NCBI RefSeq assembly: GCF_907164915.1
Contig: NC_061863.1
Location: 47,031,382 to 47,095,381 of the forward strand
Direction of reading: 5' to 3'
Source: Impatiens glandulifera
Taxonomy: Eukaryota > Streptophyta > Magnoliopsida > Ericales > Balsaminaceae
DNA length: 64,000 bases
The translations under genes were made by a program, and so were the position numbers. Shown in pieces: positions 47,288 to 58,790 of this stretch (position 1 is its first letter; every line of letters begins with the position of its first letter). The notes beneath the pieces are model-generated. The model worked only from the letters and a program-made list of their open reading frames with translations, did no database searches and had not been told where the DNA came from.

Positions 47288-48451
47288 TCAAGGATAAGCC
47301 ACGATCACAGATTGAACGGCTTGAATGGAGTGGAATGTATGATGGGAGAAGCCAGCTTGGTCAAGGACATGTTCCCATTCTTTCGATGTCCTTTGTTTGC
47401 CGGTCTCAGTTTCCGCCATCATCACCATGTCCAACATTAGCTTCACATACTCAAAACTTTCACTTTTCCTCTCATCTTCTTCACTAATCACTGCCTCCAC
47501 TATTATAACTTTTCCTTTATCCTTTGGTATGGCATCTTTACAGTTTTTCAAGATCTTAATGCACTCTTCGTCTCCCCAGTCATGCAGAACCCACTGCATG
47601 CATGCATGCACATTAATTTAGTGGTAGAGTACAATAACTCGTGAATATATTATTTGAAATCGATAAAAAAAAACCTTGATGAAGACGGAATCAGCCTTGG
47701 GAATAGCGTGAAACATGTCACCCGCAATGTAGTCTAGGCCAACATGATATTCTTCTTTTGCATGTGCAATAACATGAGGAAGATCAAAGACTATGCCACG
47801 AATCCATGGAAAAGCCTCCACAAGCAGCCTCATTGTCGTGCCATTCCCTCCTCCAACGTCCACAACCGACTCTAGCCCAAGGAACAGCTCAGAGCAACCA
47901 TCAATCACGGCTGGGACTACCAACCGGGAATCACAAGCCATTGCATCATTCAACAACTTGTTGTGCTCGGAGTTAGCTTCCGCATAGCTCCATATGTCCT
48001 TGCCATTGGCAGCCTCAAAAGCATGTGACTTGCAGTCGGTCAGAACGCGCTTGCTTAGGCCTAGCCATGGGGCCAACATGGAAGGACTAGTGTGCAGCAC
48101 GACAAAAGCGGCCATGCTTTTATCACCATTTTTTGTGAGAAGACTGGAAAGGGCAGTTTTGACGTAGCCATTGGAATTGGATGATGTAGATTTCTGGTCT
48201 ATTGTCGACTTCTCGTGGTGGTGGAAGATGCGACGGTTGACTAAAAACCGCATGATGCGATGGAGGGTAGACGGAGAACATCCAATGTTGGAGGATAGAT
48301 CGGAGAGGGACATGGGACGGCCATCTTGGTTTTCGAGGATGTCGGGTATGCCAAGATCGATAGCGCATCTAACTACGGCCATGTCTGTGAAGCCAAAGAT
48401 GTACTTCCAAATCTCAACTTGGGCTTCAGCTTCTTCTACTTGCTCCATCAT
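47288..48451 (-). CDS. Plant class II O-methyltransferase (COMT/6OMT-like)
   Basis: Exons 48451-47675 and 47593-47288 join in frame (donor GTTTTTTTT, acceptor GCATGCAG) to give 360 residues, the usual length. The N-terminal dimerisation domain has FTDMAVVRCAIDLGIPDILE and a winged-helix stretch (LSSNIGCSPSTLHRIMRFLV). The S-adenosylmethionine site is VVDVGGGNGT. MFHAIPKADSVFIK is followed, across the intron, by WVLHDWGDEECIKILKNC, which carries the catalytic-base His. The C-terminal GFSHHTF segment is normal. The enzyme would methylate a hydroxyl of a small phenolic or alkaloid-like substrate in the cytosol. The WVLHDWGDEECIKILK context resembles norcoclaurine 6-OMT/acetylserotonin-OMT-like proteins, but the substrate cannot be read from sequence. 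Frames are intact. Either of the first two Met codons could be used. Confidence 0.93.
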
Positions 48452-48481
48452 CTCTTCTCTCTTTAAAAATCTATTCGTTTG

Positions 48482-48500
48482 CTATAAATATACTTATACG
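48482..48500 (-). promoter_or_regulatory. Possible TATA box of the O-methyltransferase gene
   Basis: Minus strand GTATAAGTATATTTATAGC lies 31-49 bp upstream of the start codon. If used, the leader would be only about 10-20 nt, so a more distal start is possible. Confidence 0.35.
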
Positions 48501-48685
48501 GTTAGGTTTATCTTCTAAATTAATTAATAAAGTGGTTCAAATGTCTATTTAGACATTATTTAGACATTTAGTAGTAGCCAAAATGTCATATTTGATTAAG
48601 CTACTTCACTTGTCCAAACAGGGAAGCAACACATATTTATAACTTTATTGATGGAGAGAAGTTTCTAGATTACTTCCATGGTTGG

Positions 48686-48805
48686 TATATAAAAGGTCTC
48701 TAGGCTCATTTTTCATTAAGTCTTGTACACCATCTAAGAAAGAAAAACAAGAGCTTAAAAATAACAAAGAAAATCATAGAAGAAGGTTTAAGGGATTAAG
48801 CAATG
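48686..48805 (+). promoter_or_regulatory. Plus-strand promoter-like sequence with an aborted start
   Basis: TATATAAAAGG (48686-48696) is a strong TATA-type match. It is followed by an A-rich leader-like stretch and then CAATGGCTTGA at 48801-48811, where an ATG is followed by one codon and a stop. No open frame follows. It diverges from the O-methyltransferase gene across about 240 bp. It could be the 5' end of a truncated gene, a non-coding transcript start or chance. Confidence 0.3.
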
Positions 48806-48929
48806 GCTTGATCTATTTTCCGCTTCCGCGTTAATTGCATGATTTGACCAAATTGTGACCTACTTATACTATTAGTAAGTGCTATGGTTATAAAGTATTA
48901 AGGTGAAATAACTTACCATTTTGTGTTTT

Positions 48930-49185
48930 TATATTGGAATTAGTTGTATAGATTTTATAATTATGTGTTTGTTATTGTTCCTTGTATATAGATTTTATAA
49001 TTTTATGTTTGTTACATGGATTAGTGGTATAAATTTTATAATTTTATAGTGGATTAGTGGTATAAATTTTATAATTTTGGGTTTGTTAGATTGGAATAAG
49101 TTGTATAAATTTTATAATTTTGTGTTTGTTAGATGGGAATAAGTTGTATATATTTTATAATTTTGTGTTTGTTATATAATTATAA
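48930..49185. repeat. Tandem repeat of 35-50 bp
   Basis: Several units contain TTGTATAGATTTTATAATT or variants followed by TTGTGTTTGTTA. The array was probably larger before degeneration. Confidence 0.75.
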
Positions 49186-50153
49186 TAACTCGTTATAAGT
49201 ATAAAATATAAATTAAAATATGAGTTTGAAATTGTTTTTTATTATTATTTTTTTCTTAATTTATTTATTATTACAAATTATTATGTTATTATTACTAAAT
49301 ATTTTAATAATTAATCAATTTTTAATTCATTAGTGTAATAAAATGAATATAAAACAAAATAATAATATATATAAATAGATAACATTGTTTGTCATTTAAT
49401 TAAATTATATTTTTTTATAATTATATTTTTAATAATGAAATTATAGTATTAAAAGTATAAGAAATGATATAAAAATAGAATTTAAAAGAGAATAAGAGAA
49501 GAAATGGGGATGATTTACGTATTAAAATAAAAAATAAAAAATAAATAATGTCAGGTTATTCCTTCTTATATTCTCCCTCCATTTTCCTGGTATATCCCTC
49601 CTCTAAAATTAATTATATTAAGATATATTATATATAATAATATAAAATAAAATAAAATATATATTTAATATATTATATAAACATAAGTTATATAAAATAA
49701 TCAAAATTAATAAATGGTATAATAAAAAATTAAATTTATATATATATTTAATATAAAATGATTGCTACGTGTGTATGTATACATATATATCATTGATAAA
49801 TAGATAGACAAAAAGAGAGAGGACACAAAGTAAGAAATGAATAATTACAAAAACACTCAATAATTAATTTGTAAATACTCTAACTCATCCTCCACTAATT
49901 GTTAAACAACCATGCTTAACAAATCAAAAAACTTTAAAAATATTGTACTAAAAATTAAATAAAGGTTAATCAAAAATATTAATACCTAACTTATTCTTAT
50001 TTATAAATTAAAAAAAAAGTAATATAATTATATATATGATATAAATAACTTTGATTAAATTCTATCAAAGATTAATCAAAATAGATATAAAAATGTAACT
50101 CATTCTTATTTTTTATTTTCATTATATAATATGTGTTTAAATACTATTTATTT

Positions 50154-50200
<47 letters not shown>

Positions 50201-50340
50201 GAATATTTTTAAAATACGATATATATTAAAAAAAAATATAAATTTAATAATTATTTTTATATTAATAAATTAAATATATTTTTGAAAGAAATATTAAATT
50301 AAATCTCATATATTTTTTTCTTTAATTAAATTACATATAA
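49186..50340. other. AT-rich intergenic DNA
   Basis: No gene is supported. A TA microsatellite lies at about 50158-50195. The remainder is low-complexity A/T sequence. Confidence 0.5.
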
Positions 50341-50571
50341 ATATGATTGTAATGCCAAAAATCGACCTTCTAGAAGGATTTTTATACTCGATTATTGCGC
50401 TCCATAACTCACCTCCTCTCGGGTCTCGAGTCTCGAGTGAGACGATGAATCAAAATGGTATAATTGACTATAGTGCTTTTAAAAACATTTAGACTGTCTT
50501 TGACATTTTAGAGTCGCCACCTAATTTATTACTCGAGGAAAAAAAAGAAAAATATTTTGCGTGTTCAAATG
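50341..50571 (-). mobile_element. Gypsy-type LTR remnant
   Basis: On the minus strand AATTAGGTGGCGACTCTAAA (complement of about 50501-50520) has the TGGCGACTC tRNA-Arg-type primer site also seen at 22221. The CG-containing segment CTCTCGGGTCTCGAG stands out from the A/T background. It is cut at 50572 by a hAT terminus. Confidence 0.4.
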
Positions 50572-51560
50572 TAGGGGTGTTCAATATTTGGTCTAAACCG
50601 AATATTCGACCGAATTCATATACACAAAATTCAAATTACATTTTCGGTTTTCGAATCGAATTCTAAACCGATTCGAATTCAAATACGGTTTTCGGTTTTG
50701 TTTTCGAATTTAGGTTTCAACTCGAAAACCGAATTCAATTTTTATTATTTAATTTTATTATATATTATATAATTTATTACATATTATATATTAAATTATT
50801 ATGGGCCACATATTATATCCCTAATATTCAACCCAATAATTCAATAAATTCATAATCCCTTATTCTTTTTCCTTTTTTTCTAGTCGTCCACCTTCCTGGC
50901 ATTTGTGATTCTTTCATTTGTCCACATCATCTCTAACTTTAAGAATATCTAAATTATTTACCTATCTAACTATTTCACTAGTAATATCTCCAACGCCTTA
51001 TATTGTCGTCGTCAACACTATTTATTTTCGTCTTTCAATTATCGAATACTAACTGTGAGTCACTAAGCTTAGTTTGAGTGATTTATACCTTTTTTTTATA
51101 ATTTAAATATATAAAATTTCTTTAAAAACTTATTTATTTTGTTAACTCTTTTTTAAAAAAAAAATCTTTTATCTTATGGGTATGTGATGCTCAATATATG
51201 GTTTAAACCGAATATCCGACCGAATTCGATTTTACCGAATTCGAATTTATTCTAATCGGTTCGGTTTTTGAATTTTCTTTAAAAAATAAAATTCGAAGAA
51301 CGTGAACCGAAAATTTAAATAACCCGAAAACCAAACCGATGAAAAACCATATTTAAATAAATATTAAAAATTTAATTCTAAAGAAATTATATTTATTTTT
51401 ATAATTTATTGTATATGAATTCATTATTTATTTTCTAAAACTGACATCACAATCCTCACAATTCATTATTATCATTATCTATAATGATCATTACATCTCA
51501 CAAATCCAAACCTTACTATTACTCAATTATCCATCACAAGTTCACAATACATTTCATATT
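50572..51560 (+). mobile_element. Nested hAT terminal fragments
   Basis: TAGGGGTGTTCAATATT at 50572 and a degraded version (GATGCTCAATATATGG) at about 51186 each lead into the same subterminal text: AAACCGAATAT, CCGACCGAATTC and many ACCGAATTCGAA motifs. The third and best copy starts at 51561. Between them is A/T-rich or CT-rich non-coding sequence. They probably represent non-autonomous hAT copies or successive insertions. Confidence 0.6.
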
Positions 51561-52369
51561 TAGGGGTGTTCAATATTAAGTCTGAACCGAATATCCGACC
51601 GAATTCGAATTTATCGAATTCGAATAAATCGAATTCAAATTTTATTTTCGGTTTTCGAATTGAATTTTAAACCAATTCGAATTCAAATACGGTTTTTGGA
51701 TTAGTTTTCGAGTTCAGGTTTCAACTCAAAAACCAAATAGATAACTGAATTTAGTTTTTTATTTTATTTTATTATATATTATATAATTTATAATTTATAA
51801 TAAATAATATATAAGTATTATCTCCTATTTTTATTCACTAAACCTAATTTTTCAACAGCTTCTCTAAACCTCATCCCTCTTTTTATTTTTTTCACTCAGC
51901 CGCTCAATTCTCTAAACCTAATTTCTCTTTTTATTCTTTTATCCTAATCAACTTTTTTTATTCTTTTCAGCCGCTAGCATAGCAAATTCTCTAAACCTAA
52001 TCCTCTTTTAACCTAATCAACTTTTTTTTTAGTCTTTTAGCCTAATCAAATAATCTCTTATTTAAGTTCAAGTTCAGGCCACCTCCATCTCTCATCTCTT
52101 TTCATCACTAGCTCTTCATTCTTTCCCTTTTTCATGCAACTTGCTTTATCTACTTTTTCAACACTACAATTTGAAGTTACCAAATCAAGATAATATTTCT
52201 AAGGTAATTCTACAAATTATTCCTTCAACTTTACAAACATACTAATTAACATATGTTTTTGTTTTGTTCATCTACTAATTCTGTTATATTGTTCTTTTGA
52301 TGATATTCTTATGTTGTTGAATATTTATATTGTTATTTGTATATTTTCATTATTTAGATAAATAAAATG

Positions 52370-54433
52370 TCTAAACAAAATAAAAGTGAAGGTTTAGGAG
52401 GAGAAGGTCAAGGATTTTGCTTACCGAAAAACGTAAAGATTATAACAAAAGGTCAGTGGTTTGGCAATATTTTTTAAAATTTGTTAATAGTGAGGTAAAA
52501 AAAATGCAAGCACAATTATTGTAACAAAGAGTATAATTGTGCATTTAAATCATGTGAGACTTCTACTTTTTGAACCCGTATGAAATCTTGTCCACTAAAT
52601 CCTATGAATAAAACTTCAAGCCAAAGACATTTAACATTAAATATAGATTGGCATAATGTGGTATGGTCTCCAAAGATTATTCCTCGTCACCAATTTATTC
52701 TCTAGCTGGTATACAGGAAAAGGTTAACAACAAAAGACAGAATTCGAAAATATATAAACATTCCTAATATCAATTGTGTCCTATATTCGGGAGTTGAGGA
52801 AGACATAAACTATTTATTTGGGGAATGCTATTTTGTAATATAAATCTGGAGGATGTATGCTGCAACACATGAACATCATCAACTTTCCAAGAATATGGGA
52901 AGAAATCCAAGAATGGATGAAGAATAAAGTAAAAGGAATATCCTTCTATGTAAGTATTTTGAAATGCTACTTTAGAGCAGTAATCTATAATATCTGGAAA
53001 GAAAGAAATTCAAGAACTCACAGTGGAAGAAGTAGAACCGCTGAAGATATTTGGAGAGATATAACTTTAGATGGAAATGCACTCATTCAATCCTGGAGAG
53101 GAATCGAAAAGAATGAAGAGAATAGAAAGCTCTGCCATATATGGGATATTTCGTTTGAGAAGGTCACAAGTACAATAAAAATAAAAACGTTGTAGGCGCT
53201 AATTGATTGTTGTTATTGTCTGTAATTCAATTATTGTTTCATTGTTAAATCTAGAAATTGTCTAGATCTGATCTTAAACTTTTTTATTTTTTCCCTCTTT
53301 TAGGTTTTTTTAATGAAATGACACTAAGTTGTTTTAAAAAAAACATTAAATACTTCAATAAATGGAGCAATTGGGAAGGAAATGTTAATTTATTGGCTTG
53401 GAAGTTTGATCAACAAGCTGCTAGGAAGTCTATAATTGAGATGATTATTATTGATGAACTTCCATTTAAGTTTGTTGAAAATACTGGGTTTAGACGATGT
53501 ATGAAAACTTGTCAGCCTTCACTTTTTGTGCCATCTAGAAGTATTGTGACTAGGGATTGTTATCAACTATTTATGGATGAAAAGGCTAAACTTAAGGCTC
53601 AACTTAAACGGACAACTCTTAGAGTTAGTTTGACGACGGATTCTTGGACATCTTTGCAAAAGATTAACTACATGTGTCTCACTACACATTTTGTTAATAA
53701 TGATTAGAAATTACATAAAAAAGTTGTTAAATTTTCATCATATATCAAGTCATAAGGGTCAAGATATTGGAATAACTATCGAATTATGCTTGGTTGATTG
53801 GGGTTTATGCAATGTGTTTACTGTTTTAGTTGATAATGCAAGTTCTAATGATGTTGCAATTGAATATTTGAAAAGAAAATGTGCTAGTTGGGGAGGACTT
53901 TGTGTTTTACAAGGAAAATGGTTGCATGTTAGATGTATTGCCCATATCATAAATTTAATTGTACAAGATGGCTTAAAAGAAGTTAATGACTCAATTGAAA
54001 GAGTTAGGGCAGTAATTAAATATGTGAGGCAATCACCATCTAGACTGAAAAATTTTATGTGATTTGTAGATTTAGAAAAATGTGATTGTAACAAATCATT
54101 GTGTTTGGATGTCCCAAAGAGATGGAATTCTACTTATTTGATGTTGAGTGTGGGGTTAATATATGAGAAAACTTTTAAGAGTTATTTTTGGAGGATGATT
54201 GTTATATATGATCTTGTCAAACATGGTAATGGGGTTCCAACTAGTTACAATTGGAAACATGTTAAGAGTCTCTCTATTTACTTTCAAAAAATTTATCTTT
54301 TCACTTTAAAGGTTTCTAGTTCAAAATATATTACTGTTAGTACATGCTTGGATGATATTTTTGGGATTTATGGAGTATTGAAAGAATATTTGTCACATAA
54401 AGATGATGACTTTAGAAATATGGCAGTAAAGAT
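52370..54433 (+). pseudogene. hAT (Ac-like, RICESLEEPER-type) transposase, N-terminal and middle part
   Basis: Begins MSKQNKSEGLGGEG. A BED zinc finger is split by frameshifts (VVWQYFLKFVNSEVKK, then CNKEYNCAFKS, then MKSCPLNP). After the LINE insertion the frame resumes with NLLAWKFDQQAARKSIIEMI, IIDELPFKFVE, SLTTDSWTSLQKINYMCLT, VDNASSNDVAIEYLKRKC, CIAHIINLIVQDGLKEV and CLDVPKRWNSTYLML. This is the standard catalytic core and insertion-domain order of plant hAT-Ac transposases. Stops or frameshifts occur near 53706, 54061 and in the BED part. The missing C-terminal dimerisation region lies inverted at 55026-55690. Confidence 0.85.
52644..53342 (+). mobile_element. 5'-truncated LINE inserted in the hAT transposase gene
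   Basis: Flanked by the 10-bp direct repeat ACATTAAATA (52634-52643, 53343-53352). It encodes the LINE zf-RVT tail: WSPKIIPRHQFIL, LVYRKRLTTKDRIRKY and CVLYSGVEEDINYLFGECYF. The terminal ORF2 segment (RAVIYNIWKERNSRTHSG) follows, with its stop at about 53195. A 3' UTR then ends TTTAATGAAATGACACTAAG and an A-run. The open frame at 52857-53195 is intact, but the element is a dead 3' fragment. Confidence 0.9.
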
Positions 54434-55690
54434 TAGGGGTGTTCATCGATTCATTTTTTGGGTTATTCGAGTTCCTCGGTTCGGGTTCTTTGAATTTTTT
54501 ATTTTTTTTAATTAATTCGAAAACTAAACCGAATTCGAATAAATTTTATTAAAACCAAACCGAATTCAAATTCGATTTTTCGGTTTGAATTCAATTTTTT
54601 TATTTATTGCCAAATTTTGAATTCGAATTATTATAATTAAAACAAAATTTGAAAAAAAATCAATTAAATTACAAAAAACAATTAAATTAACATTAAAACA
54701 AATTACATATATTATTATATCATAATTATCATATTTAAAATATAATCCATCATTAAATAAAACATCAACTAGCCATAAATCATCACATCATCATTTTTTG
54801 GCCACCAAAATTTAGATGTTTCACTGAACATCAACCTCATTGGACTCCAACATCGATTGTTTCAATTTTGCAATAAATTAAAAAATATATATTTTAGAAC
54901 TTATTCAACTTATAAAATATACTAATAATTAAATAAGAGATAAAAGAATTACCTTATTTAAAATTTTTAAGCTCCTCCTTATTTTCTTCTATGTTTATTG
55001 GAGATTCACAAGAACAAATCCAATTTTATCCACATATCAATGTTTGTGCACTTGTAGGAGTTAAAGAACTCCTAAATGCATCAAGAATTCTTCCTCCGGT
55101 ACTAAAGAACAACTTAGAAGCAACAGTAGAAACGAGAATAGCTAAAATATAACGAGCAAGTAATGACAATACATGAAACGTTGGACTCTTTTTCTTCCAC
55201 CAATCCAAAAGACTAAAGGATGCATTCTCAAGTATACATTTATATTTTCCTTCATCATCGGTCAAATATTTATTCAACTCTGACTTAGTATCCCTAGTTA
55301 CACCATTTGATGTCTTTCTCCTTTTCAATTCAGCCAAATTTTTTTGTCTCATTTTTATCATAAGATCAACATCATTACCAACCTTAAAAGAACTTGGAAC
55401 AATTAAAACAGATTTAGAAAATACAATGAAAGATAATATCCAACAGTTATAGAATGAATCTCTTATAATCAATAAATAGTTCATATAAGGCACTCTTCAC
55501 AATTTTAGTAATCTTCTTACCTTCCTCTTCACCATACATATTGCAAAGAACAATTTTACAATAGTCAAATTTTTGCCTAGGATTAAATGCACAAGCAATG
55601 AAAACCAGCATATTAAACTTCTCTACATTCCCTTAATATTTATCAAAAAAATTCTTCATCTTTACTGCCATATTTCTAAAGTCACAAAAG
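54434..55690 (-). mobile_element. Inverted 3' half of a hAT transposon
   Basis: Read on the minus strand, it starts in the transposase gene with the same 27 bp (ending ATGGCAGTAAAGAT) at which the plus-strand half stops. It continues through the C-terminus and ends at a terminus TGAACACCCCTA that abuts position 54434. Its subterminal region has the ACCGAATTCGAAT repeats. Together with 51561-54433 it would make one complete element if its orientation were reversed. Confidence 0.75.
55026..55690 (-). pseudogene. hAT transposase C-terminal dimerisation domain
   Basis: Minus-strand pieces, N to C: FRNMAVKMKNFFDKY, MLVFIACAFNPRQKFDYCKI, MYGEEEGKKI, ALYELFIDYKR, and then in the frame ending at 55026 SELNKYLTDD, LLDWWKKKSPTFHVLSLLAR, ILAILVSTVASKLFFSTGGR and SSLTPTSAQTLIC. 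The last three are the hallmark hAT C-terminal motifs. Frame changes occur around 55400-55500. Confidence 0.85.
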
Positions 55691-55699
55691 CCTAGAAAT

Positions 55700-57020
55700 A
55701 GGGAACTCGTATGGTATAATCCTAAGAAGATTGTCTTAAATAATTTCATCATTTTGTTTTGGAATTTTAAAATTTTCGGGTCGTGCCACTTTTTTTTTCA
55801 AGAAATCATTTTTCATCATGATTTCAAGTTTCTCTTTTTATTTGAAAACTTCGATGCTTTTTTTTTGTAAAATGCCTTTAGTGCATGACTTAGGTTTTTT
55901 CTTTCTTTTTTTGGAGAATTCTCTTAGTGCATTACTTGGGGTTTTTCACTTGTTTCCATTTTGAAGACTCTTACACTTCATTTATTTTAAAAAATGCCTC
56001 TAGTGCATGACTTAGGGTTTATTTTTTCATTTTTGGAAAATGTTCCTAGTACTTGTCTAGGTCTTGTTTTTCAATTTTTCTTTTTTTTTTGAAAAATTCC
56101 CCTAGCGCTTGTTTAGGATTTTTCACTTTTATTGCAAGTTAAGTTGTGAATTGATCTCTCTCGTTTTAGAACGAATCCCAGAATAAAAATATGTTCGGAA
56201 TCTAACTTCGATGTCGCTTTTTGACTGTCTCAAAAGGAGACCGGTTTCCTTATATTTTGACACGGATGTCATCAATAATGCACATGAATCTGTGTTCTTG
56301 CAATTATTTTGATTTTTTTTGTGAACGAGAATTTTCTGCCTAAACATCATTTCTAACGTCTAAATTAAGATTTCACTTTGCGCCACGTGATTTAGAATTT
56401 GACCTGCTTCCTATATTAATTTGTTTTTATTGGAGTGATTATTCGTCATTTTCGACTTGAGAGAGCTCTTATTGTACTCGGGATACTATCTGACAGAATC
56501 GGTACACTCATGTTGCTTTTGAGACACATCAAGACGTGAGTCTAAGTAACATCGAGTGGTAATTTCAATGTCTCATTCACTTTGAGTATTATTATATACT
56601 TTTTGTTTTGTTTTGTTTTGTTTTGTGGCGACTCGGTATATCTGATAGAATCAATATACATATGCTTTTAGTAATTAGGACAAGAGTTTGGGTGAGCACT
56701 ATGTGGAGATTTTAAAATCTCAACCATGAGGGAATCATTTTTTTTAGTAGCATTTGTATATTTGATATAATCGATACACTCGCATTACTGTCTTTGGGTA
56801 ATAAATAGAAATTTCTAGATAAACATGCAGTGGTGATTTCAAAGTTTCAACTTTCATGACTACTTTGGCTCATTTATTATTATTTATTTATTTTCAAACT
56901 TAGATTTTTGAGTAATCTCTCTTTTTTTTTAAACATTTTTTCTATTATTTTAGAAATTTATATTTAATCATGTTTAATCTAATATTTTGGAAGTGTATTA
57001 TACACTCCATCCACAATCAT
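55700..57020 (+). mobile_element. Gypsy-type leader/LTR debris with two repeat arrays
   Basis: Non-coding. About 55860-56125 has roughly five units of about 70-90 bp around TAGTGCATGACTTAGGGTTT. About 56480-56870 has three units of about 130 bp with CTGACAGAATCGGTACACTC (variants) and ATTTCAATGTCTCATTC. TGGCGACTCGG at 56624-56634 again resembles the tRNA-Arg-type primer site of large gypsy elements. Similar text occurs at 60450-60600. Confidence 0.45.
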
Positions 57021-57129
57021 CTATACTCAGAGCCGGTCCCGAGGTTTGGGCTACCTCAGTAGAAAAATTTCGATATATTTACTAAAAAAGTTCGATATAT
57101 TTTTTGTTGCCTTAAGTCTAGTTTTAAAA

Positions 57130-57255
57130 ATCGATAAAAAAAATGAAAAAAGCTCACTTAGACGTATGTACTTGTACAACTAGCTCACTTAAACGTATGT
57201 ACTAATAAAAGTTCATTTAAACATATGTACTATCAAAAATTGGCTCATTTAGCCT
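57130..57255. repeat. Short tandem repeat, units of about 35 bp
   Basis: Three to four units of AGCTCACTTAGACGTATGTA with variants (TTCATTTAAACATATGTA). Just upstream, CAGAGCCGGTCCCGAGG near 57028 resembles the end of another hAT-type MITE, but no partner end was found. Confidence 0.7.
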
Positions 57256-57394
57256 CTTTTAATAACCATGATTAATTCTTATTTTTAAATTTATATATTT
57301 ATTAATTAAAAAACTTTAAATATATAACTTTAACCACCAAACTACAACCATTTATATTTAAAATTGTAAAAATTATATCTAAATATTTTTATAT

Positions 57395-57979
57395 TTTTAA
57401 CAAATGGTCTGCGCTTAAAATAATAATTATTTTCTTTAAATAATTATTAGTTTCTCTCTTTTAATTAATTTTTTATTATTTTTTATTTTCTTTCTCCTAA
57501 AATATATATATAATAATAATAATAATATATTATTTTTTATATTTTATCTCTCATTATTTATATATATATATATAAATTTTTGTTTTTTTTAAATATATTT
57601 TATCTTTTAATAATAAAAATAAATATATATAATGAGAGAGAAAATTTAATTAAAAATAAATAAAAAGTTTTATATATATATATATATATATATAAAATGA
57701 GGGATAATATTTAAATAAATTAAAGAGAAAAATTAGTTATTATTATTGATTTTATAAGTTAAGTGTATTTATAAAAAAAAATTGTCTAGACTCTCTTGAA
57801 ATAATTATTCATTTCTCTCTCCTAATTATTTTTTTTATTGTTTTTTTATTTTTACTATCCTACCATATATATATATATATAATAATATTTTATATTTTAT
57901 ATTTTATCTCTTATTATTATATATATATATATATAATTTTATTTTTTTAAATATATTTTATCTCTTAATAATAAAGAGA

Positions 57980-58011
<32 letters not shown>

Positions 58012-58160
58012 TGAGATAAAAAAGTTAATTAAAAATATAAAAATTAAATATAATATATATATAATATAATGAGAGATAAAATATATACATAAATTAAAAA
58101 AAAATAGTTATTGTTATTAATTTTATAAATTAAGTGTATTTATAAAAACGTCTAAATTCT
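57395..58160. repeat. Tandem duplication, unit of about 370 bp
   Basis: The block from TAATTATTAGTTTCTCTC to TTAAGTGTATTTATAAA (57440-57780) recurs at about 57800-58150 in the same order: the CTCCTAAAATATATAT or equivalent part, TTTTATCTC, AATGAGAGA, and TTGATTTTATAAGTTAAGTG. All A/T-rich and non-coding. Confidence 0.7.
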
Positions 58161-58245
58161 CTTTTTTAATTATTTAGTACTTCTATATATATATATATAA
58201 TTTTTTTCTCACTAATTATATAAAATATAAATTTTTAGATAAATA

Positions 58246-58285
<40 letters not shown>

Positions 58286-58312
58286 ACACTGCATAAAAAA
58301 ATTAAATAAACA

Positions 58313-58700
58313 AAGTTCATATATAAATACAATTACTTTATATATATTATATTATTTTTTATCATTAATTATATATAAATATATTTATCTTTTATCCTAT
58401 ATAATATTTAATTTTATGAATATAAATATTTTGTTAATTAATATAAAAATTAACTAATTAATAATAAATATTAAATACAAATTATAAAAATTATATAAAC
58501 AAAATTCTTATAAATGTAATTACTTTATATATATTATATTATTTTTTATCATTAATTTTATATAAATATATTTTATCTTTTTTTATAGTATATAATATAT
58601 AATATTTACTTTTATGAGTATGAATATTTTTGTTAGTTAATATAAAAATTAAATATGGATAATAAATATTTAATATAAAATATATATTTATATATAAAAT
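58313..58700. repeat. Tandem duplication, unit of about 190 bp
   Basis: TTACTTTATATATATTATAT followed by TATTTTTTATCATTAATT and then ATATTTTATC occurs at about 58330-58410 and 58520-58590, with similar trailing sequence (AATATAAAAATTAA). Non-coding. Confidence 0.7.
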
Positions 58701-58704
58701 TATT

Positions 58705-58790
58705 TTAATAATTTCAAGTAGTCTAGTGGTTAAAGTGTTCACATGTCATGACTCATGCTTAAGACCTAGGGTTCGAATCCCAACGAATTG
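58705..58790 (+). mobile_element. tRNA-like SINE head
   Basis: TAGTCTAGTGGTTAAAGTG (A-box-like) and GGGTTCGAATCCCAACG (B-box) are spaced as in a tRNA-derived pol III promoter. No cloverleaf with a proper acceptor stem is seen, so it is read as a SINE head and not a tRNA gene. Confidence 0.5.

Larger units (their letters stand above)
51561..54433 (+). mobile_element. 5' portion of a hAT (Ac-like) transposon
   Basis: Starts with TAGGGGTGTTCAATATTA, followed by about 190 bp of subterminal ACCGAATTCGAAT-type repeats and an untranslated leader. The transposase gene then runs from about 52370. It ends abruptly at 54433, inside the coding region, where inverted 3' sequence of the same kind of element begins. 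A LINE interrupts it at 52644-53342. Confidence 0.75.

Noticed and set aside
58705..58790. tRNA gene candidate (A- and B-box-like sequences)
   Set aside because: No acceptor or anticodon stem could be formed by eye and it leads into repeats, so a SINE head is more likely.
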